Assembly: GCF_043290135.1 (NCBI RefSeq)
Contig: NC_134707.1
Span: 132,434,319 to 132,498,318, forward strand
Reading direction: 5' to 3'
From: Rhipicephalus microplus
Taxonomy: Eukaryota; Arthropoda; Arachnida; Ixodida; Ixodidae
Length of the DNA: 64,000 bases
This document shows, piece by piece, positions 1-10,847 of this stretch. A program made the position numbers and the translations under genes. Positions within the stretch are counted from its first letter, which is position 1; each line of letters begins with the position of its first letter. Below the pieces are notes generated by a model, which saw nothing but the letters and a program-made list of their open reading frames with translations, made no database searches and was not told the origin of the DNA.

Positions 1-2740
1 CTGGAAATGCCAGCGCCATCGTTAACAGGACATGCATGACTAGACGACGTGGTCTCAGCAACTACCAAGTCAGCTGCTTGGGGAGCGCTATAGCGTACTT
101 TGTAAAGGAGTTTCTTGTATTTTGAACATGACTGAATTCATTGTGATAAGAATGGCTTCCTCCGATTGGCATGAACTTGCTGCTCTTGCTGCTCGGTAAC
201 ACTGCGCCGAACGAAGGCAACAAGGCCTGGTATAAGCCTGCATAGGTGCTTGTGGGACAAGAAACTGCGTGAACCATGGGTTGTGAAGTTGAGAGCCACC
301 AATGAGCTATCGGCTACGAATCGTGTGTAGAGTACTTCCGCAACGACGACCTTGACCAATGTGTCTTGGCTCCATTATGGAGCAGCTAAAAGCACGCACT
401 GAGAAGATCGCTCGCGCAGTTGCTACCGGCTAATGGCGCATATGTCCCACTGGATGAAATTATAACTCATGCCACTTCATTTGAGGTCGTTCCCGTGCAA
501 CTTCTTGTTCGTCGACCTCGTGCTCAACGTCTACAATGTAGGCTACAGATACTAATGTCATTGTTTAGATACGACAGATTTGAGATCTGGCAAAGTTTCT
601 TTATTATTTCAGTCAGTTACCAGGAGGCAAGAACCACTTTCTTCTTCTCCTTGACTGTCAATGTATTGATTTCCTCGGGCCCACTCCGAAAAAGTTTTGC
701 TTGTAGCGCGGCTGTGCACTGCTTTCGTGATCTACACATCGATCATAAAGGCTGCGAAAAGCAACCATATCGTGTGAACAAGTTATCATGTGACATTACG
801 TTATGGGTCACCCTGGTGGTGTCATATCAACATCACCAATTTGAGCAATAAACGTTTTGATGACCTCATATCATGGCGTCACCACGTGAAAGTATTTTTT
901 TTCATTACTCGTGCCGACGCGACCATCTTGTAACACCAATGGTCAATCTTCCCGTTTGATGACGCCTCAGAGGCTGTCTCCTTCACAAGCTATACGCGGT
1001 GTTTACTTGAGAATGTACATAGCGAGTGAGTCAAATGCTGCAGCTGAAGGCTGCTTCAATTATGTTTGCAATAAAATTGTTTCAGCCAATATTGCATTTT
1101 CAGTATGCAAACACTGCATGCTGAAAACCCAAATCTATTTCTGTCACTCTTTAACTAAAGTTGCCCTGTCCTACCACATGAGTTTCCTTGTAGCCTTATC
1201 TATTCACGTGAAAAAGTTGTCGCACTACTCGCGTTAGACATGGCATACTGCCATAACTGCTAGGAACTCGCCAAATCCTGCTGGCCTATATAATTTTGCA
1301 TTTCACTAGTTTTCACGTTGTTGTTACCTTCTTTAGAGCTATAGGTTGTTGCAATACCTGCCCTTTTTTTTCGCTACCGTTTCAAGTTCATGGGGGCTCT
1401 TGTCTACATCAAAGTTTGCAAATAGAAACGGGGAATGTTCCTGTATCTTCTGTTATTTTCTCGGTTTTTTATGCTTCTAAAGGCCACACACACTACTTTC
1501 ATGAGCATTCTTAAAGACTCGGTCAATAAATTTGTTGGTAGCCAAGAGCGACAAGGCCAAGGGACTGCAACAGCAATTGTAATTGAGGAACCTATTAACA
1601 AATGAATAGCATTTTATCACGCTTCCTCTAAGTGTAAAACAAAACGAGTACACTGGAATCAAAGAAACAGCGGCCGTTTCTCGCTTGGGAACTCAGTCAA
1701 TATGCAGCGCGAGGCAATATATAAAATGACGTTGACACAAATACAACTTCTTCTACCAAAAAAACACATTGAATTGTTGGGACGGGATATCAGAAGTTTT
1801 CCTTAGGTGGGCCGAAAACACCACTGTAACAAAATTCTGTTTGAACTGCTGTGACAGCGTCCATGTAACGATACGAATTCTCATTTAGCGGCCTAAAGTT
1901 CACTGCACATCGCGAAAACACTCTCGCAGCGAAAGCGAAGCCACCAGTATACGAACAAGCATGTGAACTTCCCTACATGCTAAAGCTCCGTCGGTCGCCG
2001 GGAACCCATGCAATCAATGGCCTACGGCTTCTTTCAGTTATGCTTCTTATGGTTATACAGGTAGTCTACTCTAACAAGAAATTTTGATAGTTTGCACTTG
2101 GGGACTGATAATTCATGCAAGAAGGTAACTGAAGTGTAACCGCGGTGACTAAGTGAAGTGGGCGCCCCGTTTCAGCTAACAGATGTATTTTCTGTTCATA
2201 AAGATGTTTTAAGATCTAAGAACATGTTGCATTTCGAAAGTACATGCGGAACTTTGATGGTGCTTTTTCGCGAGGAATTTGAAGAGCGGCGACAGCTAGT
2301 CCTAAGGGGAGTGCACCGGATATCCTGCCTATAGCACCTAAACGAGGAGCTTTCACTGAGGGCTACTCTGTAACACATCACAATGAACACTCTGCCCGAT
2401 GAAGTGCACTGATTTACTTTACTAGCATTATGTATTGTGTATTCACTACTCTCCGCAAACGTACGGCCATTACTCTGCGTATAAAAGCGACCACACTGCT
2501 ACGCGGCCTGCACCAACTTAGAGGTATACCAACACCCTGTTGTTTTGGTCGGTGCGCGCAGTGGACTTCATCGTTGTGGACCTTTTTACGAATGCATATA
2601 TTAGTGTATATATGCATATCATAGTGCATCACCTATGTAAAGCCAGCATCATATCATTTGTATTACTGGGTATGTACAGATTATTACTGGGTATGTACAA
2701 AACACACAATTTCACCTATAGTGTTTCTGCGGCGTTTCAG
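1..2740. other. No gene recognised
   Basis: All open frames here are short (under 145 codons) and none shows a motif I can place. The stretch at 1-540 has some open frames on both strands that could be old transposon debris, but nothing decisive. An upstream exon of the chitinase-like gene that continues at 2741 could be hidden here; I could not find one. Confidence 0.4.
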
Positions 2741-2859
2741 CGATTGAAGCTGATCCAAAGCGGGGACCTGACCGCGAAGACCGTGCTCGCCATCGGCTGC
2801 TACGACTATGACGGGAATTTTCAAGCCAGATTTAACGATTTTTTCACCGATGTGGCAAA
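2741..2859 (+). CDS. Candidate exon A of a GH18-like (chitinase-like) gene
   Basis: A 119-base open stretch lies between an acceptor-like TTTCAG (ending 2740) and a donor-like GTAAGT (from 2860). Read in phase 0 it gives 39 codons and leaves 2 bases. It is rich in G/C third positions (GACCTGACCGCG, GTGCTCGCCATCGGC), unlike the AT-rich surroundings. The peptide contains KTVLAIGCYDYDG followed by RFNDFF, which resembles the third beta strand (SxGG motif) of glycoside hydrolase family 18, with Cys in place of the second Gly. Family membership is an inference from this motif and from the later exons at 11333, 25358 and 26438, whose phases fit. GH18 proteins are usually secreted and either cut chitin or only bind sugar. 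A MITE starts 116 bases downstream in the intron. Confidence 0.45.
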
Positions 2860-3008
2860 GTAAGTATTCTTCATCTGCCTCCTCGACATGGAGTTCATAC
2901 CATTACGCACAAATAAAGGTTAGTGAAGAGTTCTCGTCTCCTTCATCACTGCCTTTGCGAATACCACAATCTTTTAGGGGCGAAGCTCCTTAGGGCGTAG
3001 GCTGTGCG

Positions 3009-3195
3009 TCCCCTGTATGTAGTCACCTCTAGTTTAGTTCTTGCAGTGTTCACTAGATGGCGGTACCGTCCCCTGTATGTAGCCACCTCTAGTTTAGTTC
3101 TTGCAGTGTTCACTAGATGGCGGTACCGTCTCCTGTATGTAGCCACCTCTAGTTTAGTTCTTGCAGTGTTCACTAGATGGCGGTACCGTCTCTTG
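3009..3195. repeat. 60-bp tandem repeat, about 3.1 units
   Basis: The unit containing TAGTTTAGTTCTTGCAGTGT and ending GATGGCGGTACCG recurs at exactly 60-base spacing with only one or two changes per unit. A fourth, more diverged unit lies at 4901-4960 beyond the inserted LINE. The 60-base period is a multiple of three, so both strands show repetitive open frames that are not genes. Confidence 0.9.
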
Positions 3196-4900
3196 TACTC
3201 CTGTAGAATGGGTTTCGGAAACACAGGAGGTTGGAAGACAATCTGTTCTCACTGACGCAGTGCATCGAAATAGCAGAAAAGGAACACAGGCCCCTGTGGC
3301 TAGCATTTTTGGATATCAAGGGAGCGTAAGATAGCGTGGTTCAAGAGGAATTGTGGGGAATACTGGACACACTAGGCGTGGAACATGTAGTCACTAATCT
3401 TTTAAAGGGTATCTATAAAGGTAACAAGGTAGTTATAAAGTGGGAAAAACAGGTATCCAAGCCTGCAGAGGTAAAACGGGGGCTTAGGCAGGGGTGCCCC
3501 CTGTCACCCTTATTATTCATGATGTACCCTCAAGGATTAGAGGCAAAATTAGAGGGAAGTGGACTGGGCTTCAACCTCTCTTTAGTCAAACAAGGAAAAC
3601 TTATTTATCAGGCACTACCAGCATTAATGTACGCAGATGATATAGTGCTAATGGCCAACAACAAGGAAGATTTGCAGAGATTGATGGACATCTGCGGTAA
3701 TGAGGGAGATAGGTTAGATTTTAGATTCAGTAAGGAAAAATCAGCAGTCATGATTTTTAATGACAACGAAGGTAGTGAGCTTAGAATACAGGAGGTCACG
3801 CTAGAGATAACAGATAAATACAAATATCTGGGCGTATGGATAAGCAATGGGACCGAGTATCTGAGGGAACACGAAATATACGTGACGACTAAAGGTAACA
3901 GGAATGCAGCAGTCATGAAAAATAGGGCACTGTGGAATTACAATAGGTATGATGTTGTGAGAGGAATATAGAAAGGGGTCATGGTTCCTGGGCTGACGTT
4001 CGGCAATGCGGTCTTGTGCGTGAGATCAGAAGTTCAAGCAAGATTAGAAATTAAGCAACGTGGAATAGGTAGGCTTGCTTTAGGAGCTCACGGGAATACA
4101 CCAAATCAGGGAGTACAAGGTGATATGGGATGGACATCATTTGAGGGCAGGGAAGCTAGCAGCAAAATAAAATTTTAGAAGCGATTGAGAGAAATGGGGG
4201 AAGAGCGTTGGGCTAGGAAGGTTTTCAGCTACTTGTACATGAAGAATGTCGATACAAAATGGAGGAAGCGAACCAGGAAGTTGACTGGTAAATACTTAGA
4301 AAACAGCAGGTGGCCAAACCAAAAAGAACTATCGGTTAAGAAGAAAGTGAAGGAAACGGAGACTGACATGTGTAGAATGGGCATGATAAAGAAGTTCACA
4401 CTAGAGATCTATCGAACGTTTAAGCAGGAAATTGCCAGGGAAAGGATCTATGATAATACTCGGGGTAGTTCTCTACTGTTTGAGGCCAGAACGGGAGTAC
4501 TGCGAACCAAGACATATCGAGCCAAATACGAAGGGGTAGACACAGTATGCAGTGCGTGTGGAGAGGAAGAAGAAACTGCCGAACACTTGATAATGTTCTG
4601 TAATGGGCTTCACGCTATAGTTAAGGATGATGGCACAGAGTTTTTCAAAGCACTGGGGTTTAGGGACCGGGAGGGCAAAATAAACTTTAAGCGGGTAGAC
4701 TTAACTAGAAGGAGGTTATCTGATTGGTGGCTAAAGTCAAGGCACGAGGGAAAATTAAACTCTTCACTGCAAAGTACGAACCCTCAAACTCTTTTTTTTA
4801 AGGAAAAAAAATATAGTTTTTGGTTCATTAGGTATTACGGCTTGGTGGCGCTAGCCACCGCCCGATCTAAAGGGTACAGCCATATCCATCCATCCATCCA
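3196..4900 (+). pseudogene. 5'-truncated non-LTR retrotransposon (LINE), RT and C-terminal zinc finger
   Basis: One reading frame runs from about 3200 to 4770 and encodes reverse transcriptase: a DIKGA-DSV block near 3312-3338, the LRQGCPLSPLLF block near 3482, the catalytic YADDIVLM near 3630, and a C-terminal CSACGEEEETAEHLIMFC finger near 4549-4602. Three in-frame nonsense codons break it (TAA at 3327-3329, TAG at 3969-3971, TAG at 4176-4178), but there is no frameshift. The 3' end carries a short (ATCC)n tail instead of poly(A). The endonuclease and ORF1 are missing, so this is a 5'-truncated copy. A second, shorter copy lies on the minus strand at about 18880-19530 and shares the same 3' end. 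Clade not settled. Confidence 0.85.
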
Positions 4901-5192
4901 TGTAGCCACCTCTCGTTTAGTTCTTGTAGTGTTTACTAAATGGTGGTACTTGTAGCTGATGATGCAAAGATGCAAGATGTTATAAACTAGAAAGCGGTAC
5001 TTGTAGTTGATGAAAGACGCGAGATCTTATAAAATAGGAATGATGTCACATATGGCGCGTGTCATTGGTTGAAGGCAATCGTTCGATTTAGTGCGGCGGC
5101 GTACGCTAGGGGGAGCGATGTAATAAAATCGAGTGGGCAAAATGTACAGAGGATTCATGGTTTACCAGGTTTACCTCCGGAGCTTCGCCCAC

Positions 5193-6339
5193 TTATCATC
5201 ATTCACTTCGTGGATATGGCGGCACTTTTTTTGAACATAACGCTCTAAACGATTTGCTATAGGTTAAATAGAATGAAGATGTTTAGAATAAAGCTAGGTA
5301 CCGCATGCATTGCCTTATACTGCGATAGCAATCATAAGGACACCTCCAGCCTGCTGCATTTTATGTCGTCGTGCGTCACGTTCCGTATATATTCTAAGTC
5401 GTTAACATTACCCCACATACTGCAATGCCACGTTCGTTTCTTTTTTCAATTTTTTATTACTTGGTGCACACCCCCGAAGACTAGGCATTGCTCTGCGCAG
5501 ACGCTTCAGCATTCGATAAGCCTCGCTATTGCTGTAGATCGTTTTGTTAGAGTTGCATGCAGGAAGCGAAATGTCTATCTTTTTCTAGAGCTTGCGCGAT
5601 CACGATGGATAAGGCTCGGAAGTTGGATACATTGTGTATAAAAGATAGCGTGCCTCGATGACGATCAGCTTTTTGACAGCTGATGCTCTGTTCGTCACTA
5701 TCAGTGTACAGCGTGCATTGATTCTTGTAGTTTGAGTTTGTTTCCCGGCCACAACATCGGCCAAGTAGAGAGTTTCATTCCTGAAATGCCGCATGCTGTC
5801 TTTGTCAAAGGTAACCGTCACGGTCATAAGAAATTTATCAGAGGCGCTGTTTGTTCATGTTTCACACGCTTCCTTCAGGCTGTGAATCGAGCACACGTCA
5901 AAAATAAAACATTGACGGCAACCCTCGGCAGCAAACAAGTTGCCGGAAACAAGGTCTGCCACCGTAGTACCAGGCTCTACCTCAAAAAATCTGCAAGCCA
6001 AGAACTTCACCTTGACCATGGCGATAAGAGTGCCTTGCCACCTGTACCAATTCTGCTCAGTTAACCCAAGGAGCTGCTTCTTTTTTATTGAAATAGAAAA
6101 TAGACGGAGTTTTTGTCACCGTTACCTGGTGACGGCTACCCTTTCCACTCGATTAGTACAAATAAAGAAAAAACCAATAGCATATATACATATATACAGT
6201 CCTACATGGGTGAGAGCAAAAGTTCTCGTATAGGCAGAACAAACACTTAGACGCCACGCTCACTTTTAGTTTTTGTCCTTTCAGTATTCGTCACAAATCT
6301 TCGTTTCTTCAAAGAAGTATTGCAGGAGCTTCATTGCTT
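5193..6339. other. Intron/intergenic; possible LTR fragment at about 5560-5835
   Basis: No gene recognised. A TATAAAAG box at 5636-5643 followed by a GC-mixed leader and AAGTAGAGAGTTTCATTCC near 5763 has the look of the core and R/U5 part of a retrotransposon LTR, but I found no partner LTR or inverted TG/CA ends, so this is a weak guess. Confidence 0.25.
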
Positions 6340-6760
6340 TGCCATTTGTTATAGATGGCCATGGACCGAGAATTTTATTCAACGCAAATGGCCACTCGGG
6401 ATCTAACTAATGGAGTTCCTGTTCTAGTCGCCTTCGGTGTGTGTCGTGTTTCGAACAGTCAAGCAGGAGGTGACAGATATCCTCATCGTCATGGCCGCAT
6501 GAACATGCTGCCACATCATGGCCACATGAACAGCACAATAGACGTGGTGTAGAGACGCTGATGTACCGCCCCATCTCATTTCCGCGATGCGACGTATAAC
6601 ATTTATGGTGCAGTTCACTTCATTTTCTAGATCAGAAATATGCTGGCTCCATTTGAGTTGGCTGTCTAAGGTAACGCCAAGGAAGCAACGCCTTTGTGTG
6701 ATTTCGATTCTGTTTTAAAGACGATTGTCTTTCTTGGGGACCTTCGACGCAAAAATTTTG
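6340..6760 (-). pseudogene. Degenerate LINE fragment: end of RT and C-terminal CCHC finger
   Basis: On the minus strand the part at about 6550-6690 reads like the post-RT thumb region found in LINEs (a block similar to VTLDSQLKWSQHI, then VNCTINVIRRIAEMRW). It is followed after a frameshift by CSCGHDDEDICHLLLDC (about 6452-6502 region), a CxC-H-C finger typical of the C-terminus of LINE ORF2. The frame then ends in a stop after LEQELH. No intact ORF remains. It lies in the first intron of the chitinase-like gene. Confidence 0.65.
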
Positions 6761-7927
6761 GTCTGTCTCTCTATCTATACATTTGTCTGTCTACCCTTAA
6801 CGTCACTGGGTACTTGAAACGGCCGACCTCATCTGCAGCGCCCACTAATGTTGCTCAAGGTTTAGCATTCATACTTGTGGAATTATCAATTATGAAGCAA
6901 TTATTTCGTTGTCTTGGGCACCATACCAACACATGTATATTCTGCATGTGCATCGTTTACTAGAAAAGGCATACGTAAGTAATTTTCAGGACTGTAGCGC
7001 TTGTCACGCTGCACTGACCATACAACGCTTGCACGAAAAGGCTTGTTTTCAACGCTTTGCTAAGACGAGACGGTGGTGGCACCTACTCGTCGCCTTGCGT
7101 TCTACACCTTATCACCCCTGAGACGGGTACGCACACCCTTCTCAGAGGCGAGCGCTTCGCTTTCCTAAGAAAACTGCCGGATGGCGCTCATGTATCACGT
7201 GTGACGTGCCTTGATTCGTTCGTTTGCCTCCGTTGCACGCTCGAGGCACTCTAACGCAGCGCCTACAGAATACCATTCTCCAATTTTCTTGTGCTGAAGA
7301 TGAAATAAATTTTTCACTCTCTCCGCACGCAAGACTATCGTCTTTCGATGACATTTGCAGATTAACATGCAGATACGGGCCGAATTTTTTCCGTGGTTGA
7401 TCACTCGAAGATCCGGATACCTGGCTTGAAGAATACGACTGTGCCGCTGCCTGTGACAACTCGAGTACCAATGACAAGCTTCATTAACATTACTTCTGCA
7501 CAGAAGCCGCGGCCCGAACTTGGTTTGGAAATCGAGAGCCGTGACTTCAAGCATGGCATGTTTTCCGCAGAGCATTCCTGCGCACGTTCCGAAGCATCAT
7601 ACGCAAGTAGAAGGCAGTTTCTCAGTTGTAGACGTGGGTACAGTTGTCAAACGTAAACGTCACCATCTTCACAAAAGAAATTAGAAGAATATTACGCCTT
7701 TGTGAAGCAGTGATGGCTGAACACAAAAAAAAGTTCTTGTTCATGACGAACTATTCGCAAGACTTGCCCGCAACCCTCGCACGACAGTCTCCGAATTCTT
7801 CACCGAGGCTGTAACTAATAAAAAAAAAGACACTTGACATGTGAACGAAAAAGTGCAATCCCTCTCCGCTCTCTGTAGCTTATGGTCGAGGCCATAAGCT
7901 GCAGCGGCCATAAGCTGCACTCGAGGC
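6761..7927. other. No gene recognised; possible LINE 3' tail near 7230-7325
   Basis: The stretch ending GATGAAATAAATTTTTCACTCTCT near 7298-7321 resembles the 3' terminus of a LINE with a simple (CTCT) tail. Open frames at 7142-7575 on the minus strand have no recognised motif. The short direct repeat CCATAAGCTGCA at 7897-7920 adjoins the hairpin described next. Confidence 0.3.
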
Positions 7928-7998
7928 TGCTCTGTGAGCGCTTGCCGGGAGAATTAAGGCAGCAGCCTTAATTCTCCCGGCAGGCGGCACACAGAGCA
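7928..7998. repeat. Long hairpin (perfect 17-bp inner stem)
   Basis: GCCGGGAGAATTAAGGC at 7944-7960 and its exact reverse complement at 7965-7981 are separated by only AGCA. The stem continues outward imperfectly for about 16 more bases (TGCTCTGTG at 7928-7936 against CACAGAGCA at 7990-7998). No coding role is visible. Confidence 0.9.
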
Positions 7999-8400
7999 GG
8001 CGGCAGGCGGCAGGGTACACTTGCTGTACAACGAAATACCGAAGATTATTAGCCGCTGATAACGATGCTTAGACGAAACCTAACAAAATCACCGCTGCAG
8101 AGCTCCATACAAATGCTTAACCAGTGAAAGCTAAAACGTGCGCCCCCGGAGTTTAACAGTGCTTTAAGCCCGACGCTACGCTGAAGCCTTTCACACATAT
8201 CGTTTAAATGTTCGTGCTTCTTAATGAGGTTATGCATACGTCTGTCTTCACTTTGTCACAGTGTTTATTTCACATATGTCTCGATCAGCCCACTCATGGA
8301 GGAGAGCAATGAGCGGTTAAATTCGTTTCGTAATGCGATAATCAAAGTGGCTCTACAAGACCCAGTGGTGGTCACAGACGTCACAGCCGAAGCCAATGTG

Positions 8401-8721
8401 TCACAGTAGAAACTCTCGCAGAAATCGGGCGTTCACCCCGGCGAACGCGCTCTTGTAATCCTGTTGCGCCCGCAAGTGTTCAACATTGCGAGCTAACTCA
8501 GCAGGGTGGCTTGCAGGATCCAGCCGCCACCAGCAGTTGCGTTGCCATTCGCGATTCAGCAAAGCTTCGAAGACTGCCGGATCATCGGTACGCAGTTGCC
8601 ACCGGCAATCGGCTTCCAAGGCACGTTTCTGGGCTCTGACTGCACCATTGGCCTGGCGACTGCGAGCTCCCTCACGTTTCCACTTTCGGCGCTCATCTAG
8701 GGCTGTCCGTGACTTACCCAT
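8401..8721 (-). CDS. Basic, Arg-rich open frame of unknown function (doubtful)
   Basis: This 106-codon frame starts MGKSRTALDERRKWKREG and is rich in Arg, Ala and Glu with short repeated blocks (ARSRQAN, RAQKRALEAD, LNREWQRN). That resembles the low-complexity basic repeats (R-x-A-x-E-A type) seen in many tick and mite predicted proteins. Two unexpected Trp pairs and the lack of similar coding context suggest a decayed copy rather than a working gene. I do not recognise a function. Confidence 0.25.
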   Translation of the reverse strand: MGKSRTALDERRKWKREGARSRQANGAVRAQKRALEADCRWQLRTDDPAVFEALLNREWQRNCWWRLDPASHPAELARNVEHLRAQQDYKSAFAGVNARFLREFLL

Positions 8722-8934
8722 GTGTCATGTTCCTGTAAAAACTCATGCGCGCACGTTCGGTGACACGGCATTGACGGGATGAAGGACGTCCCTTACAACG
8801 CAGTCAATGGCTCGCGTGCTTCTGTACGACACTGAGGACGAAGTAACTGGTAGCACTGTTCATGTGACCACTCATGAAACCGATGTTGAAGGGTTTTAAA
8901 TGCGGAGCATTCTTTATGCCATCTTTGACTCGTC

Positions 8935-9047
8935 GTTTCGGAGTGCTCTAGAGTGCTCTACTGAGAAAGAGGAAGGTTCCTTAATTTCTTTTCTCAACCT
9001 CTGCCCCTCTCCCTCAAGAGAGTGAGGTCTCTAGAGCACTCCGAAAC
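8935..9047. repeat. Inverted repeat with 19-bp perfect arms
   Basis: GTTTCGGAGTGCTCTAGAG at 8935-8953 is the exact reverse complement of 9029-9047, with 75 bases between. GAGTGCTCTA is also directly repeated at 8941-8960. Just upstream AAATGCGGAGCATT (8899-8912) resembles the terminal motif of the composite repeat at 61 kb. Confidence 0.85.
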
Positions 9048-10439
9048 CGCAAGTAAAGGATGTAATTATTTGCCTCATGTCGTGGGTCCTTCGTCGGCGG
9101 TGCCGTCCACACGCCCACTGCGCATGCAAGCGTGTCGTGCCAACTGTCGCTTCTTCCCCCTCTCTCGCCTCGTAAGGCTGACGCAGGCAGTGTCTGCTAG
9201 TAAAAAATGAACTGCTCGTGCAGCGTGCCCGTTGGCTGGCCACCCGTATATATATAGGCACTGAATCACGCGTTCGGAATTCAGTCAGGGGCATCTTTAC
9301 TTGGCTTTCATTTTAATTTATGATACAATTTTCTTGACCCGAGTAGATGCGATGGAAGCAACAGTACCTTCACCCAGTAGGGAGCAAACCCAACATCACC
9401 ACCCCACCCCTCATTGAAGGCAACGCTTCTCCTTCCTTCAATAAATAGGAATAATAACCGACGAAATGAAAATTAAGCATTCTCAAACCATACTCAATTA
9501 CGCAACATTCACGCGATACCCCCTCCCTCCACTCTCCGACGCCTTTACTCGAATGCCCCCGTGGGAAGATGCGGGTGGCATTTTCCTCATTTCTTCTGGC
9601 CGCATACAACCTTCGGTGTAAAACACGCCACATGTGGGATGGAGCCCGGAAGTGGGTAAGAATGCTTAATGACGCCACGTGGAAGCAGCGGAGCAAACCG
9701 ACATGGCCGCCTTTCAGTAATGCAACCGAATCGTTACGCAAATCTATGAACTACTGGCATCAGCGTGCTTATAAACAGCCATCGTCTCGTCCCTCTGCTT
9801 GACACCGAAGTAGATTCCACTGCGTAGGTGGTCACTCCTTTCGTTCAACTGCATCAGAAACTGGTGGTTGCAAGATTTATCGCACGATTGCTGGCATCAA
9901 TACTGACCTGGCCCTCTGCTCGACGCAGCACTACAATGTTCAACGCTGCGCTACGAAAACTTGCTGCAACTTGTTATTCAGATGCCGTGCTCATAGGGAA
10001 CAGTTATTCATTACGTACATTACGAGGCATAGCCACAGCAAAAGCATTGCGTAGAAATCCACGCTTGTGTCGGCAGCCAGAAGTAGAAGCCCCGATGCTT
10101 TGGCCGCTGGTGCCTTCTAGAGGCCTGGCTGCACAGCCGGCAAAGTCAGGTAGTGTTTTCTCGTAAAAGCATTTTAACCAAGTCCACCATAGGCAATGTA
10201 GTGCCCAGATGTTCGCTATAGCTTTCGGTACACGTTGGTGATGAGCTTCTTGTGTTGAGGTGGAGTCCTCCGACGCTCCGGTCGGAACTCGTCACCGCCT
10301 ATACGCTGTGGGTGCGTATAATAACACTGCAATAACGCTCTGACCGTTCCCCAGTAACGCCGCTCGACCGTGTGGGCGGATTTCACGACGGCGAAAAACG
10401 AGAGAGACAAGACAAAATTAGCGAATGGAACAGCCACTA

Positions 10440-10440
<1 letters not shown>
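9048..10440. other. No gene recognised
   Basis: Several frames of 60-125 codons occur on both strands (for example 9370-9741 minus, 9828-10166 plus), with no recognisable motif, signal peptide or splice structure. Confidence 0.4.
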
Positions 10441-10493
<53 letters not shown>

Positions 10494-10501
10494 ATATATA
10501 T
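10441..10501. repeat. (TA)n microsatellite
   Basis: About 60 bases of nearly pure TA dinucleotides, interrupted once by TTTA near 10480. It abuts the foldback element on its left side. Confidence 0.95.
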
Positions 10502-10536
10502 GGTACAAAAAAGAAATTCTGTGGGTCCGGTGTAAA

Positions 10537-10726
10537 TATAATTAAGAATAAAGGAGCACACTTACGAAAATTTGATAATTGTTTACTCTACGTTTCGGCC
10601 GTGGCACGGCCTTCGTCAGGCAACGGGCGTCAGGCAACAGGCAATGGGCGCCTGACGAAGACCGCGCCACGGCCGAAACGTAGAGTAAGCAATTATAAAA
10701 TTTTCGTAAGTGTGCTCCTTTATTCC

Positions 10727-10734
<8 letters not shown>
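10537..10734. mobile_element. Foldback/MITE-like element flanked by (TA)n
   Basis: Two arms of about 84 bases (10537-10620 and 10651-10734) are inverted copies with about 4 mismatches in the inner 74 bases, separated by a 30-base loop made of short CAGGCAACGGGCG-like repeats. The arm begins AATAAAGGAGCACACTTACG and contains ACGTTTCGGCCGTGGC. Both sides run into TA tracts, consistent with insertion into TA-rich DNA. No coding capacity. Confidence 0.8.
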
Positions 10735-10801
<67 letters not shown>

Positions 10802-10802
10802 T

Positions 10803-10841
<39 letters not shown>

Positions 10842-10846
10842 ATATA
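10731..10846. repeat. (TA)n-(TG)n microsatellite
   Basis: A long TA run from about 10731 to 10819 is followed by TG repeats at 10818-10840. It separates the foldback element from the following SINE. Confidence 0.95.
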
Positions 10847-10847
10847 T

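Larger units (their letters stand above)
2976..5192. mobile_element. MITE-like element with GGGCGAAGCTCC inverted ends, split by a LINE
   Basis: The left end reads AGGGGCGAAGCTCCT (2976-2990) and the right end CCGGAGCTTCGCCC (5177-5190), giving about 12 bp of inverted terminal match. Inside, a 60-bp unit is repeated before the LINE (3009-3195), and a diverged unit resumes right after it (4901-4960, starting TGTAGCCACCTCT). Taking out the LINE at about 3196-4900 leaves an element of roughly 510 bp without coding capacity. Its target duplication is not clear. The element sits in the first intron of the chitinase-like gene. Confidence 0.6.

Noticed and set aside
3004..3255. Open frames with repeated SSLVLAVFTRWRYR
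   Set aside because: Both strands are open because the 60-bp repeat is a multiple of three and lacks stops; non-coding repeat.
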